A stretch of DNA of 64,000 nt from Burkholderiales bacterium (GTDB lineage: Bacteria; Pseudomonadota; Gammaproteobacteria; Burkholderiales; SG8-41), in NCBI GenBank assembly GCA_019635015.1, contig JAHCAG010000007.1, positions 1 through 64,000 on the forward strand, in the 5' to 3' direction. Position numbers and translations under genes: made by a program. The notes below the pieces were generated by a model, which saw only the letters and a list, made by a program, of their open reading frames with translations, searched no databases and was not told where the DNA came from. Of the stretch, positions 8,891 through 16,614 are shown one piece after another (positions within the stretch are counted from its first letter, which is position 1; the number at the start of each line of letters is the position of its first letter).

Positions 8891-9910
8891 ATGTATACCC
8901 TGCTCCGCCCCCTGCTGTTCACGCTGGACGCCGAGTCCGCGCACCACCTGACCCTGGAATCGCTGCGCCTTGCCGGCGGAATGGCGCGCTTCTGCACGCC
9001 GCGTGCCGCCGCAGCACCGCGAACCGTCATGGGACTCGAATTTCCGAATCCGGTGGGACTGGCTGCCGGCCTCGACAAGAATGGCGACTACATCGACGCC
9101 CTTGCCGGACTCGGCTTCGGTTTCATCGAAATCGGCACGGTGACGCCGCGCCCGCAGCCCGGCAATCCGCGGCCGCGGATGTTCCGCCTGCCCGCGGCGC
9201 GCGCGGTCATCAACCGCATGGGCTTCAACAACAACGGCGTCGACGCGCTCGTTGCCAACGTCAGGCGCGCGCGTTTCCGCGGCATCCTCGGCATCAACAT
9301 CGGCAAGAATTTCGACACGCCGATCGAGCGCGCCGCCGACGATTACCTGGCCTGCCTGCGCAAGGTTTACGCACACGCCAGCTACGTCACCGTCAACATC
9401 TCCTCGCCGAACACAAAAAACCTGAGACAGCTGCAGCAGGGCGACGAGCTGGGACAATTGCTGTCGGCGCTGCGCGAAGAACGCGGAAAACTGGCCGACA
9501 TCCACGGCAGGCGCGTTCCGCTGGCGCTGAAAATCGCGCCCGACCTTGATCCGTCGCAGATCACGGCCATCGCCGGACTGCTGGTCACCCACGGCATCGA
9601 CGCGGTCATCGCCACCAACACGACCGTGTTACGCGAGGCGGTCGCACACCTGCCCCACGGCGGCGAGACCGGGGGGCTCAGCGGCGCCCCCCTCACCGCA
9701 CAGGCACAGAAAGTAACAGGGCAGCTTGCCGCGGCGCTCGGTGGCGCGGTGCCGGTGATCGGGGTTGGCGGCATCATGACCGGCAGCGACGCCGCGGCAC
9801 GGGTCCACGCCGGCGCCAGCCTGGTCCAGCTCTACACCGGCCTGATCTATGCGGGACCCGCGCTTGTCGCGCAATGCGCCGGCGCCATTGGGGAGATGGA
9901 ATCATGCTGA
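8891..9910 (+). CDS. pyrD: Dihydroorotate dehydrogenase (quinone), class 2
   Basis: 339-aa inner-membrane flavoprotein that oxidises dihydroorotate to orotate with quinone as acceptor (pyrimidine synthesis, step 4). N-terminal [22 protein letters not shown] is the membrane-associating helix pair of class 2 enzymes. [31 protein letters not shown] and the C-terminal phosphate/FMN loop GVGGI..GSDAA are seen. The stop overlaps the start of the alanine dehydrogenase by 7 bp, which suggests coupling. Confidence 0.96.
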   Translation: MYTLLRPLLFTLDAESAHHLTLESLRLAGGMARFCTPRAAAAPRTVMGLEFPNPVGLAAGLDKNGDYIDALAGLGFGFIEIGTVTPRPQPGNPRPRMFRLPAARAVINRMGFNNNGVDALVANVRRARFRGILGINIGKNFDTPIERAADDYLACLRKVYAHASYVTVNISSPNTKNLRQLQQGDELGQLLSALREERGKLADIHGRRVPLALKIAPDLDPSQITAIAGLLVTHGIDAVIATNTTVLREAVAHLPHGGETGGLSGAPLTAQAQKVTGQLAAALGGAVPVIGVGGIMTGSDAAARVHAGASLVQLYTGLIYAGPALVAQCAGAIGEMESC

Positions 9911-11016
9911 TCGGCGTGCCGCGGGAAATCAAGGACCACGAATACCGTGTCGGCGCAACGCCGGATGGCGTGCATGCCCTCGTTGCCGCAGGTCATGCCG
10001 TGCGGGTCGAACGGGAAGCCGGAGTGCGCGTCGGGTTTTCGGATGATGACTATCTCGCCGCCGGCGCAACCATTGCCGCAAAGGCAGATGAGATCTATGC
10101 CGCGGAGCTGGTCATCAAGGTCAAGGAAATCCAGCGCAGCGAGTTTCCTCTCTTGCGGCGCGGACAGATCATCTATGGTTACCACCATTTTGCGCCGGAC
10201 CGGAAACTTCTGGATGCCATGCTGGCTGCCGGCGTGGCCAGCATGGCCTATGAAACCATCACCGATGATGCGGGACGGCTTCCGTTGCTGACGCCGATGT
10301 CGCAGATCGCCGGCCGGCTCGCGCCGCAAGCCGGTGCCTGGGCGCTGCAGATGGCCAACGGCGGCAGCGGCGTGCTTCCCGGCGGCGTCCCGGGCGTGCT
10401 TCCCGCCAATGTGCTGATCATCGGCGGCGGCACTGTCGGCGAAAACGCGGCGCGCATCGCGATCGGCATGGGCGCCAGCGTCACACTGCTTGACCGCAGT
10501 GCCGCCCGTCTGGCGGAACTCGAAGCGGTTTTCGGCAGCCGCCTGAAAGGCGCGATTTCATCCCCCCGGATGCTGCGCACCCTGCTGCCGGACCAGGACC
10601 TAGTCATCGGCGCAGTGCTGCTGCCCGGTGCACTTGCGCCGCGGCTCGTTTTCCGGGACGACCTGAAGCGCATGCGTCCGGGCTCGGTGATTGTCGATGT
10701 CGCAATCGACCAGGGCGGCATCTGCGAAACTTCGCGCCCGACCTCGCACAGCAGGCCTCTTTATATCGAGGAAAACATTGTCCACTACTGCGTGCCGAAC
10801 ATGCCGTCAGCTGTAGCGCGCACGGCGACGCTGGCGCTCACACAGGCGACGCTGCCCCACGCCCTGGCAATCGCCGGCCACGGATTGCGTGAGGCCGTGC
10901 TCCGGGACCGGCACCTTGCAGCGGGATTGCAGACCTGTGCCGGGCATGTCACACATGCCGGCCTCGCCCGCGATACCGGGCTGCCGTACGTCGCGGCAAC
11001 CGACGCCCTCCCGTGA
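9904..11016 (+). CDS. ald: Alanine dehydrogenase
   Basis: 370-aa NAD-dependent L-alanine dehydrogenase (alanine to pyruvate plus ammonia). Visible: substrate-site Arg in [14 protein letters not shown], Lys in VIKVKEI, His in [10 protein letters not shown], nucleotide loop [15 protein letters not shown], and the signature [15 protein letters not shown] followed by [16 protein letters not shown]. These match the family closely, so activity is likely. ATG 9904 lies inside the end of pyrD, and the TGA stop shares bases with the rsxB GTG. Three genes in a row therefore overlap. Confidence 0.92.
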   Translation: MLIGVPREIKDHEYRVGATPDGVHALVAAGHAVRVEREAGVRVGFSDDDYLAAGATIAAKADEIYAAELVIKVKEIQRSEFPLLRRGQIIYGYHHFAPDRKLLDAMLAAGVASMAYETITDDAGRLPLLTPMSQIAGRLAPQAGAWALQMANGGSGVLPGGVPGVLPANVLIIGGGTVGENAARIAIGMGASVTLLDRSAARLAELEAVFGSRLKGAISSPRMLRTLLPDQDLVIGAVLLPGALAPRLVFRDDLKRMRPGSVIVDVAIDQGGICETSRPTSHSRPLYIEENIVHYCVPNMPSAVARTATLALTQATLPHALAIAGHGLREAVLRDRHLAAGLQTCAGHVTHAGLARDTGLPYVAATDALP

Positions 11017-11633
11017 GCAGCACGGTCGACGCCATTGACGCGCTGTTGCCGCAGACCCAGTGCCGGCAATGCGGTTACGGCGGGTGCCGGCCTTATGCGG
11101 AGGCCGTCGCCGCCGGCACGGCTGCGATCAACCGCTGTCCGCCCGGGGGCGCGGAGGTTATTGCCGAGCTGGCCGCATTGCTGGACACCGCCATGCTGCC
11201 GCTGGACGACTCGCTCGGCGCACCGGGATTGCCGGCGACCGCGGTCATCGATGAGGCACGGTGCATCGGCTGCACGTTGTGCATTGTCGCCTGCCCGGTG
11301 GATGCGATCGTCGGCGCGCGGCGCCTGATGCACACGGTGATCACCGCCGACTGCAGCGGCTGCGCGCTGTGCCTGCCGCCATGTCCGGTGGACTGCATCA
11401 CCCTGCAGCCCACCGGCGCGGCACGTGATCGCAGTGCACAGCGCAGGGATGCAGTCCGCCTGCGCGAAAAATATCTGGCCCGGTTGCGCCGCCTCTCCGT
11501 CAGAAAAACACGGCAGCGCAGGACCGGACCCGGCGGGGATGCTTCGCAGGTCATGTCGCAAAAACGCGAAACGCTGGATCGCGCACTCACCCGCGCGCGG
11601 GCACGTCTCGCCGGCAAACTTGCCGGGCGTTGA
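11013..11633 (+). CDS. rsxB: RnfB/RsxB-type ferredoxin, stand-alone
   Basis: 206-aa iron-sulfur protein. The N-terminal [4Fe-4S] motif CRQCGYGGC with a later Cys in NRCPPGG is the RnfB/RsxB cluster site. Two ferredoxin clusters follow ([12 protein letters not shown] and [12 protein letters not shown]), then a basic tail rich in Arg (about 140-206). No transmembrane helix precedes the first cluster and no other rnf/rsx gene is nearby, so it is a soluble orphan form. It starts at GTG 11013 inside the ald stop. The electron partner is unknown. Confidence 0.88.
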   Translation: MSSTVDAIDALLPQTQCRQCGYGGCRPYAEAVAAGTAAINRCPPGGAEVIAELAALLDTAMLPLDDSLGAPGLPATAVIDEARCIGCTLCIVACPVDAIVGARRLMHTVITADCSGCALCLPPCPVDCITLQPTGAARDRSAQRRDAVRLREKYLARLRRLSVRKTRQRRTGPGGDASQVMSQKRETLDRALTRARARLAGKLAGR

Positions 11634-11650
11634 ATCGCGAAAGCAATTGC

Positions 11651-12625
11651 TCAGCGGCCGAAAAGGCCGCGCAACAGCTGCCCCGGATCGATCCCTATGC
11701 CGCTGCCGCCTTTCGGCGGCTGCGCGGGCGGCGCAGGCTGCTGCTCCGCCAGGCCGCGCGCACCGCCGGCAGGCAGGGGCTTGGCGGCACGCATCGGCCC
11801 GGCACCGGCCGCCACGCGGCGGATGTCCAGTTCCCGCCCGGCCGGCAGCGTGGCGAGCGCCGGCGTCAGCGCGGCGCCCAGCTGCTCCAGGCGCTCTCCC
11901 GGCAGCGGGTGGGTCTTGAACAGCAGCGCCAGCGAGCCGTCGGCAGCACCCCGCGCGGCCAGTTTGTGCAGCACATCGACAAGGCCGAAGGGGTTGTAAC
12001 CGGCCCGCGCCGCGAGCACCACGCCGATGGCATCCGCCTCGTACTCCGCGCTCTTGTCAAGGCCGCGCGCAAAAACCTCGGCGCCGGTGCCGATCATGTT
12101 GTTGACCAGCGCCGAACGGTTGTCACGCTGCGCGAGCTGCGCACCGGCAGACAGCGCGGCGCTCTTCTGCATGACCGTGACATGATGCCGGCGCACGACA
12201 TGGGCGATCTCGTGGGCCAGCACTCCGGCAAGCTGCGCCTCGTTATCGAGAATTTCATAAAGGCCGCGGGTCAGCATCACGTAGCCCCCAGGCGCGGCAA
12301 AGGCATTGATCGACGGTGTGTCTATCACCGCAAAACGCCAGGGCAGATCAGGACGTTCCCCCTGCACGGCAACCCAGCGCCCCACGCGATTGACGTAGGC
12401 CTGCAGCGCCGCATCATTGACCAGTGGCGCGGCGCCCAGCATGCGGCCGGCAATTTCGCGCCCCATGGTCTGCTCTTCCTGCTCGCTGACGCCGGCGACG
12501 GCGGTTACGGCGTCGCGGCCGATGCTGAACAGGCGGTTGAGATCAATGTTCTGCGCCTTGACGGGAGCCACGGCGCCCAGCATTCCGGCCAGCGCGATTG
12601 CACCTAGCCTGCGCGAGGATTTCAC
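11651..12625 (-). CDS. M48-family periplasmic zinc metalloprotease
   Basis: 324-aa exported peptidase. The N-terminal signal peptide ends near APVKAQ. The zinc motif is H138-E-I-A-H142 with the downstream Glu in EYEADAIG, as in BepA/LoiP-type M48 proteases that act on outer-membrane proteins. No TPR repeat region is seen; the C-terminal 80 residues are Pro/Ala/Gly-rich. It starts with GTG, overlapping the SH3 gene stop by 4 bp. The shared transcript suggests an envelope quality-control pair. Confidence 0.9.
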   Translation of the reverse strand: MKSSRRLGAIALAGMLGAVAPVKAQNIDLNRLFSIGRDAVTAVAGVSEQEEQTMGREIAGRMLGAAPLVNDAALQAYVNRVGRWVAVQGERPDLPWRFAVIDTPSINAFAAPGGYVMLTRGLYEILDNEAQLAGVLAHEIAHVVRRHHVTVMQKSAALSAGAQLAQRDNRSALVNNMIGTGAEVFARGLDKSAEYEADAIGVVLAARAGYNPFGLVDVLHKLAARGAADGSLALLFKTHPLPGERLEQLGAALTPALATLPAGRELDIRRVAAGAGPMRAAKPLPAGGARGLAEQQPAPPAQPPKGGSGIGIDPGQLLRGLFGR

Positions 12626-13176
12626 TGGCTGCCTCCCGGATCAGCTCCGGCAGCAGCGGCAGGCTGCGCCAGGTAATCGATGCGGGTTGCACTCAATCCT
12701 GCGCCGCCGGCATGCGCCTCGGCCTGTTCGCGGCTGGCGGCGAAGCCGTCCAGCGCCTCCAGCTGGCCGCCGTCGAACTGCGCCTGCTTGAGATCCTCCT
12801 CGTCCAGACCGCGGATGCCGAGGGTTGCGGTGACATTGACCTTCTGCCGCGGCGCAAACACCCGTCCCAGCACGGATCCCGCACCAGCCCCCTCGCCGGC
12901 ACTGCCTGCGGGCGCGCCGAAACGCACATTGAAAGAGTAGAGCCATCCGGTCGCAGTCGCGGTCTTGACCTGCACCCAGGCGCCCTGACGGGCAAGCGCC
13001 TCTCCGGAAACACCCCTGGCAAAATTGGCGACCACGGCAGAATCAGTACGGGGTTCGGCGCGCACCACGCTGTCGCGCTCCACGGTCACCGGCTCGGCAG
13101 CCGCAAGCGTCGCGAATGCCGCCAGCAACACTGCCGCCACCCGTCTGCACACCGTTTTTGCCCTCCGCTGCCGCAT
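12622..13176 (-). CDS. Exported SH3-like (SH3b) domain protein
   Basis: 184-aa protein with a signal peptide (AAVLLAAFATLAAA) and a bacterial SH3 domain at about 28-85 (RDSVVRAEPRTDSAVVANF, then GAWVQVKT..GWLYSFNVRF). The C-terminal half is rich in Ala, Gly and Gln, with a short conserved-looking segment GIRGLDEEDLKQA. SH3b domains often bind peptidoglycan or envelope proteins. It is coupled by a 4-bp overlap to the M48 protease, which suggests joint work in the periplasm. The exact role is unknown. Confidence 0.85.
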   Translation of the reverse strand: MRQRRAKTVCRRVAAVLLAAFATLAAAEPVTVERDSVVRAEPRTDSAVVANFARGVSGEALARQGAWVQVKTATATGWLYSFNVRFGAPAGSAGEGAGAGSVLGRVFAPRQKVNVTATLGIRGLDEEDLKQAQFDGGQLEALDGFAASREQAEAHAGGAGLSATRIDYLAQPAAAAGADPGGSQ

Positions 13177-13209
13177 GCGGATCTCCCGTGGTTTGACAGG
13201 CCATTATAA

Positions 13210-13237
13210 TCACGCCCACACGATCACGCCCACACGT
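13210..13237. repeat. 14-bp tandem duplication upstream of nth
   Basis: TCACGCCCACACG is repeated twice back to back (13210-13223 and 13224-13237, differing only at the last base), directly after a TATAAT at 13205-13210. It may be a replication slip or a paired binding site. Confidence 0.6.
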
Positions 13238-13258
13238 TCAGACCATGCCTGCCACCCC

Positions 13259-13903
13259 TTGAATCCCGCCAAGCGCCAGACCATTTTCGGGCGTTTCCGC
13301 GCCGCCAATCCCGAGCCGCGGGGCGAGCTGGAATATGCCTCGGCCTTCGAACTGCTGGTCGCGGTAATCCTGTCCGCGCAGGCCACCGACAAAAGCGTGA
13401 ACCTGGCCACGCGCAAACTCTACCGGAAGGCCAACACCCCGCGAACCCTGCAGAAACTGGGCGTACCCGGTCTCGAGCAATACATCAAGAGCATCGGCCT
13501 TTACCGCACCAAGGCCAGAAACATCATCGCCACCTGCGGCATCCTGCTGGAAAAACACGGCGGGGAAGTGCCGCGGGACCGCGAGGCGCTGGAGGCCCTG
13601 CCGGGTGTCGGCCGCAAAACCGCGAATGTCGTGCTCAACATCGCCTTCGGCGAACCGACGATCGCCGTCGATACCCACATTTTCCGCATCGCCAACCGTA
13701 CCGGACTGGCACCGGGCAAGGATCCCCTGGCCGTCGAACACAAACTGCTGAAGGTGACGCCGGAGGAATTCCGCCTGCATGCGCATCACTGGCTGATCCT
13801 GCACGGCCGCTACGTCTGCACCGCACGCAGCCCGCGCTGCCCGGAATGCCTGATCCGCGACCTTTGCGAATTCCGCGGCAAAACCGGGACAGCCGGCACG
13901 TAA
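13259..13903 (+). CDS. nth: Endonuclease III (DNA glycosylase/AP lyase)
   Basis: 214-aa base-excision repair enzyme that removes oxidised pyrimidines. The helix-hairpin-helix with catalytic Lys (LPGVGRKTANVV) and catalytic Asp (AVDTHIFR) are present. The C-terminal [4Fe-4S] loop has the exact spacing C-X6-C-X2-C-X5-C (CTARSPRCPECLIRDLC). Start TTG 13259 is inferred because it gives LNPAKRQTIF, aligning with E. coli MNKAKRLEIL. No in-frame ATG fits, and ATG 13244 hits a stop after five codons. No good ribosome-binding site is seen. Confidence 0.94.
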   Translation: MNPAKRQTIFGRFRAANPEPRGELEYASAFELLVAVILSAQATDKSVNLATRKLYRKANTPRTLQKLGVPGLEQYIKSIGLYRTKARNIIATCGILLEKHGGEVPRDREALEALPGVGRKTANVVLNIAFGEPTIAVDTHIFRIANRTGLAPGKDPLAVEHKLLKVTPEEFRLHAHHWLILHGRYVCTARSPRCPECLIRDLCEFRGKTGTAGT

Positions 13904-13936
13904 AAAAACCGCGCATGCCTTGCCGGCAGCGCGGTT
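13902..13936 (-). terminator. Intrinsic terminator between nth and the cytochrome genes
   Basis: Stem AACCGCGC (13907-13914) pairs with GCGCGGTT (13929-13936), with an inner TGCC/GGCA pair. Reading leftward it ends in a run of seven T, so it best serves the cytochrome c genes. In the other direction the tail is only TTCTT. Confidence 0.8.
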
Positions 13937-13957
13937 CTTCCCGCCAGGTCGCTGCGG

Positions 13958-14284
13958 TCAGTATTTGACGGTCAGGCCCTGCTGGCGCGAATAGAACGCT
14001 GCCAGATCCTCGATGTCGCGCTTGGACAGGCCGGCCGCCAGCGGCGCCATGATGGCGTTCTTGCGCTCACCCGACTTGTATTCGGACAGCGCTTTCACCA
14101 GATAGTCGTAGTGCTGCCCGGCTAACCGCGGAAAATCCGCCACAGCGCTGTTGCCGTCCGGTCCGTGGCAGGCGGCGCAGCTTTTCGACTTTTCCTTGCC
14201 CGCCGCCGGATTGGCGGCCTGCGCGCTGGCGCCGGCAAACACGGCGGCAATGCCGGCGATCCAGACCATTTTTTTGATGCTCAT
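13958..14284 (-). CDS. Small periplasmic class I cytochrome c (copy 1)
   Basis: About 108-aa monohaem cytochrome. It has signal peptide MSIKKMVWIAGIAAVFAGASAQA, haem motif CAACH soon after, and the axial Met in IMAPLAAGLS. The arrangement is like one half of cytochrome c4. ATG 14284 is chosen for its AAGGG site 7 nt upstream; ATG 14287 and 14299 are alternatives. It follows a similar cytochrome by about 11 bp. It is a plausible periplasmic electron carrier, for example to cbb3 oxidase or denitrification enzymes (inference). Confidence 0.9.
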   Translation of the reverse strand: MSIKKMVWIAGIAAVFAGASAQAANPAAGKEKSKSCAACHGPDGNSAVADFPRLAGQHYDYLVKALSEYKSGERKNAIMAPLAAGLSKRDIEDLAAFYSRQQGLTVKY

Positions 14285-14295
14285 CATCACGCCCT

Positions 14296-14640
14296 TCATT
14301 TCGAAGCCGCCTGCACCGCGGGTGCCGCATAGTAGGCCGCGACGTCAGCCATGTCCTGCTCGGAAAGGCCCGCGGCAATGGCGCGCATCGACGGGTGCGT
14401 GCGGTCGCCGTTCTTGTAGGCCTGCAGCGCCTTGACGATGTAGGCGGCGTGCTGGCCGCCCAGCTTGGGCACGTTGTAGGTCGCGGGAAACGCGGTCTTG
14501 TAACCGGGAATGCCGTGGCAGCCGATGCACATCGAAACTTTATCCCTGCTGACGGCCGGATTGGCGTCTGCTGCCGCGACCAGGGCGGGTGACAGTGCGG
14601 TCAGTCCCAGACAGAGACTGATGGCGGGTATCCGATTCAT
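14296..14640 (-). CDS. Small periplasmic class I cytochrome c (copy 2)
   Basis: 114-aa monohaem cytochrome with signal peptide (RIPAISLCLGLTALSPALVAAA), haem motif CIGCH, and axial Met in SMRAIAAGLSEQD. It is homologous to the next gene (shared LGGQHAAYIVKALQAYKNG pattern), so the two look like a split c4-type pair from duplication. ATG 14640 has an AGGAAAGAG site about 10 nt upstream. A TATAAT -10 lies at 14687-14682. Confidence 0.9.
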   Translation of the reverse strand: MNRIPAISLCLGLTALSPALVAAADANPAVSRDKVSMCIGCHGIPGYKTAFPATYNVPKLGGQHAAYIVKALQAYKNGDRTHPSMRAIAAGLSEQDMADVAAYYAAPAVQAASK

Positions 14641-14681
14641 GAAGGCACTCTTTCCTGTTTTGGACACATTGCAGGGCTCAG

Positions 14682-14731
14682 ATTATAGCCCAAAAGATTT
14701 GCTGATTGCCCAGCAAAATTAGCTGATTGCC
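14682..14731 (-). promoter_or_regulatory. Promoter of the cytochrome c pair with paired direct repeats
   Basis: A TATAAT -10 (14687-14682, minus strand) has no recognisable -35. In its place are two identical 10-bp direct repeats, GGCAATCAGC on the minus strand, at 14701-14710 and 14722-14731. They are 21 bp apart, two helical turns, centred near -30 and -51 of the predicted start. This is typical of an activator-dependent promoter. A third, imperfect palindrome CTGATAATCAG lies at 14749-14759. Confidence 0.55.
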
Positions 14732-14736
14732 GAGTC

Positions 14737-16614
14737 ATGGCTCCATGTCTGATAATCAGTGCAGTCGCATCGGGAAACCCATTGAAGTTTTCATTCCTCA
14801 CTGCGCACGAACTGCGAGCGTTCGCGCCAAGGCTTTTTCCGTTCCTGCAATGGTGGCCGATGGTCGACCGCCGGACCCTGCGCGCCGACGCGCTGGCCGG
14901 CCTGACCGGCGCGGCAGTCGTGCTGCCGCAGGGCGTCGCCTTCGCGACCATCGCCGGCCTGCCGCCGGAATACGGACTTTACGCAGCGATGGTTCCGGCG
15001 GTCATCGCCGCCCTGTGGGGTTCGAGCTGGCATCTCGTTTCAGGCCCCACGACCGCAATTTCGATCGTCATCTACTCGACGATGAGCGGAATCGCCGTGC
15101 CCGGCACCCCGGAATACATCCGCCTGGTGCTTATGATGACTTTCCTCACCGGCATCTTCCAGCTGGCGATGGGACTGGCCCGCATGGGCACGCTGGTCAA
15201 TTTCATCTCCCACACCGTCGTGCTCGGATTCACCGCCGGCGCCGGCCTGCTGATCATGAGCACGCAGTTGCCGCACTTCCTCGGCATTCCGATGCCCCGC
15301 GGCATTTCCTTCGCCGAAACCCTGCAAATGACCGTGGCAGGTCTCGACCAGATCAACTGGTACGTGGCATCGGTCGGCATGCTCACCCTGCTTGTCGGCG
15401 TGTTCGTGCGGCGGCGCTACAGGCGCCTGCCCTACATGATTGTGGCCATGATCGCCGGCACCCTGTACACCGCTGCGCTGGGGTTGATTCCGCAGCTGGA
15501 CGCACGCGGCCAGATCGAGACCGTCAAGGCACTGTCCGGGATTTTCCCGCAGTTTTCCGCACCCGATTTTTCGCTCGAAGCCCTGCGCAAGACCGCATCC
15601 ATTGCCGTCGCCATCACCCTGCTCGGCCTTACCGAGGCGGTGTCGATTGCCCGCGCCATCGCCGTGCGTTCCGAACAGCGCATCGACGGCAACCAGGAAT
15701 TCATCGGCCAGGGCCTGTCCAACATTGCCGGCAGCTTCTTTTCCGCCTACGCCTCCAGCGGGTCGTTCAACCGCAGCGGCGTCAACTACGAGGCCGGGGC
15801 GCGCACACCGCTGGCCGCAGTAATGTCCTCGGCGTTCCTGCTGCTGATCGTGCTGCTGGTCGCGCCACTGGTGCAGTTCCTGCCGGTGCCGACGATGGCC
15901 GGCATCCTGTTCCTGGTCGCCTGGGGTCTGATCGATATCGCGCAGATCCGCAACATCATCCGCACCAGCCTGCCGGAAAGCATCGTCCTTGGCGTCACGC
16001 TGCTGGCCACGCTGTTCGTGCAGCTCGAATTCGCCATCTACGCCGGCATCCTGCTGTCGCTGATGCTGTACCTCAAGCGCACCTCGCACCCGGTGATACT
16101 CGACGTCAAGCCCGATCCGGAGGAAGGCAGCTACCACTTCTCTGCAGATACCGGGCTCCCCGACTGCCCGCAACTGAAATGCCTGCGCATCAACGGATCG
16201 CTGTTTTTCGGCGCCGTGGATCATGCGCAGCAGGTTCTGCTGAAATACGGCGAACACACGCCGCAGAAACACCTGCTGATCGTTGCCAGCGGCATCAACT
16301 TTGTCGACATCGCCGGCGCCGAAATGCTCGCCCACGAAGCCAAGCGGCGGCGGCGGATGGGCGGCGGACTGTATTTCTACCGGATCAAGGATGAGGTCAT
16401 CCACCTGCTCAAGCGCGGCGGCTACATGCGCGACATCGGCGAAGGTCACGTCTTTCCGGTGAAAAAACCGGCGCTGGCCGCCATCTATCCCCGGCTGGAT
16501 GTGGCAACCTGCCGCGACTGCAAATTGCGCATCTTCCGCGAATGCCGCGACCGTCTGCCGGATGGCTCGCCGCGCAGCGATGCAGCACCGGCTCCAGTGG
16601 CGGCCGCGACATGA
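14737..16614 (+). CDS. SulP-family anion transporter with STAS domain (first of pair)
   Basis: 625-aa SulP (SLC26-like) transporter. The membrane part runs from about residue 50 to 450 (AVVLPQGVAFATIAGLPPEYGLYAA, then SGPTTAIS). A STAS domain covers about 470-570 (LRINGSLFFGAVDHAQQ). An extra C-terminal segment contains CRDCKLRIFREC, a CXXC-X7-C pattern not usual for SulP. The substrate may be sulfate, bicarbonate or another anion; sequence alone does not tell. ATG 14737 is uncertain; TTG 14782 with a GGGA site is an alternative that leaves the upstream palindrome outside the gene. It overlaps the second SulP gene by 4 bp. Confidence 0.9.
   Translation: MAPCLIISAVASGNPLKFSFLTAHELRAFAPRLFPFLQWWPMVDRRTLRADALAGLTGAAVVLPQGVAFATIAGLPPEYGLYAAMVPAVIAALWGSSWHLVSGPTTAISIVIYSTMSGIAVPGTPEYIRLVLMMTFLTGIFQLAMGLARMGTLVNFISHTVVLGFTAGAGLLIMSTQLPHFLGIPMPRGISFAETLQMTVAGLDQINWYVASVGMLTLLVGVFVRRRYRRLPYMIVAMIAGTLYTAALGLIPQLDARGQIETVKALSGIFPQFSAPDFSLEALRKTASIAVAITLLGLTEAVSIARAIAVRSEQRIDGNQEFIGQGLSNIAGSFFSAYASSGSFNRSGVNYEAGARTPLAAVMSSAFLLLIVLLVAPLVQFLPVPTMAGILFLVAWGLIDIAQIRNIIRTSLPESIVLGVTLLATLFVQLEFAIYAGILLSLMLYLKRTSHPVILDVKPDPEEGSYHFSADTGLPDCPQLKCLRINGSLFFGAVDHAQQVLLKYGEHTPQKHLLIVASGINFVDIAGAEMLAHEAKRRRRMGGGLYFYRIKDEVIHLLKRGGYMRDIGEGHVFPVKKPALAAIYPRLDVATCRDCKLRIFRECRDRLPDGSPRSDAAPAPVAAAT

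Noticed and set aside
13193..13210. TTGACA followed by TATAAT before nth as a promoter
   Set aside because: The two hexamers are only 6 bp apart, far from the 16-18 bp needed.
15040..16449. 469-codon open reading opposite the first SulP gene
   Set aside because: Shadow frame; the sense frame has transmembrane and STAS motifs.
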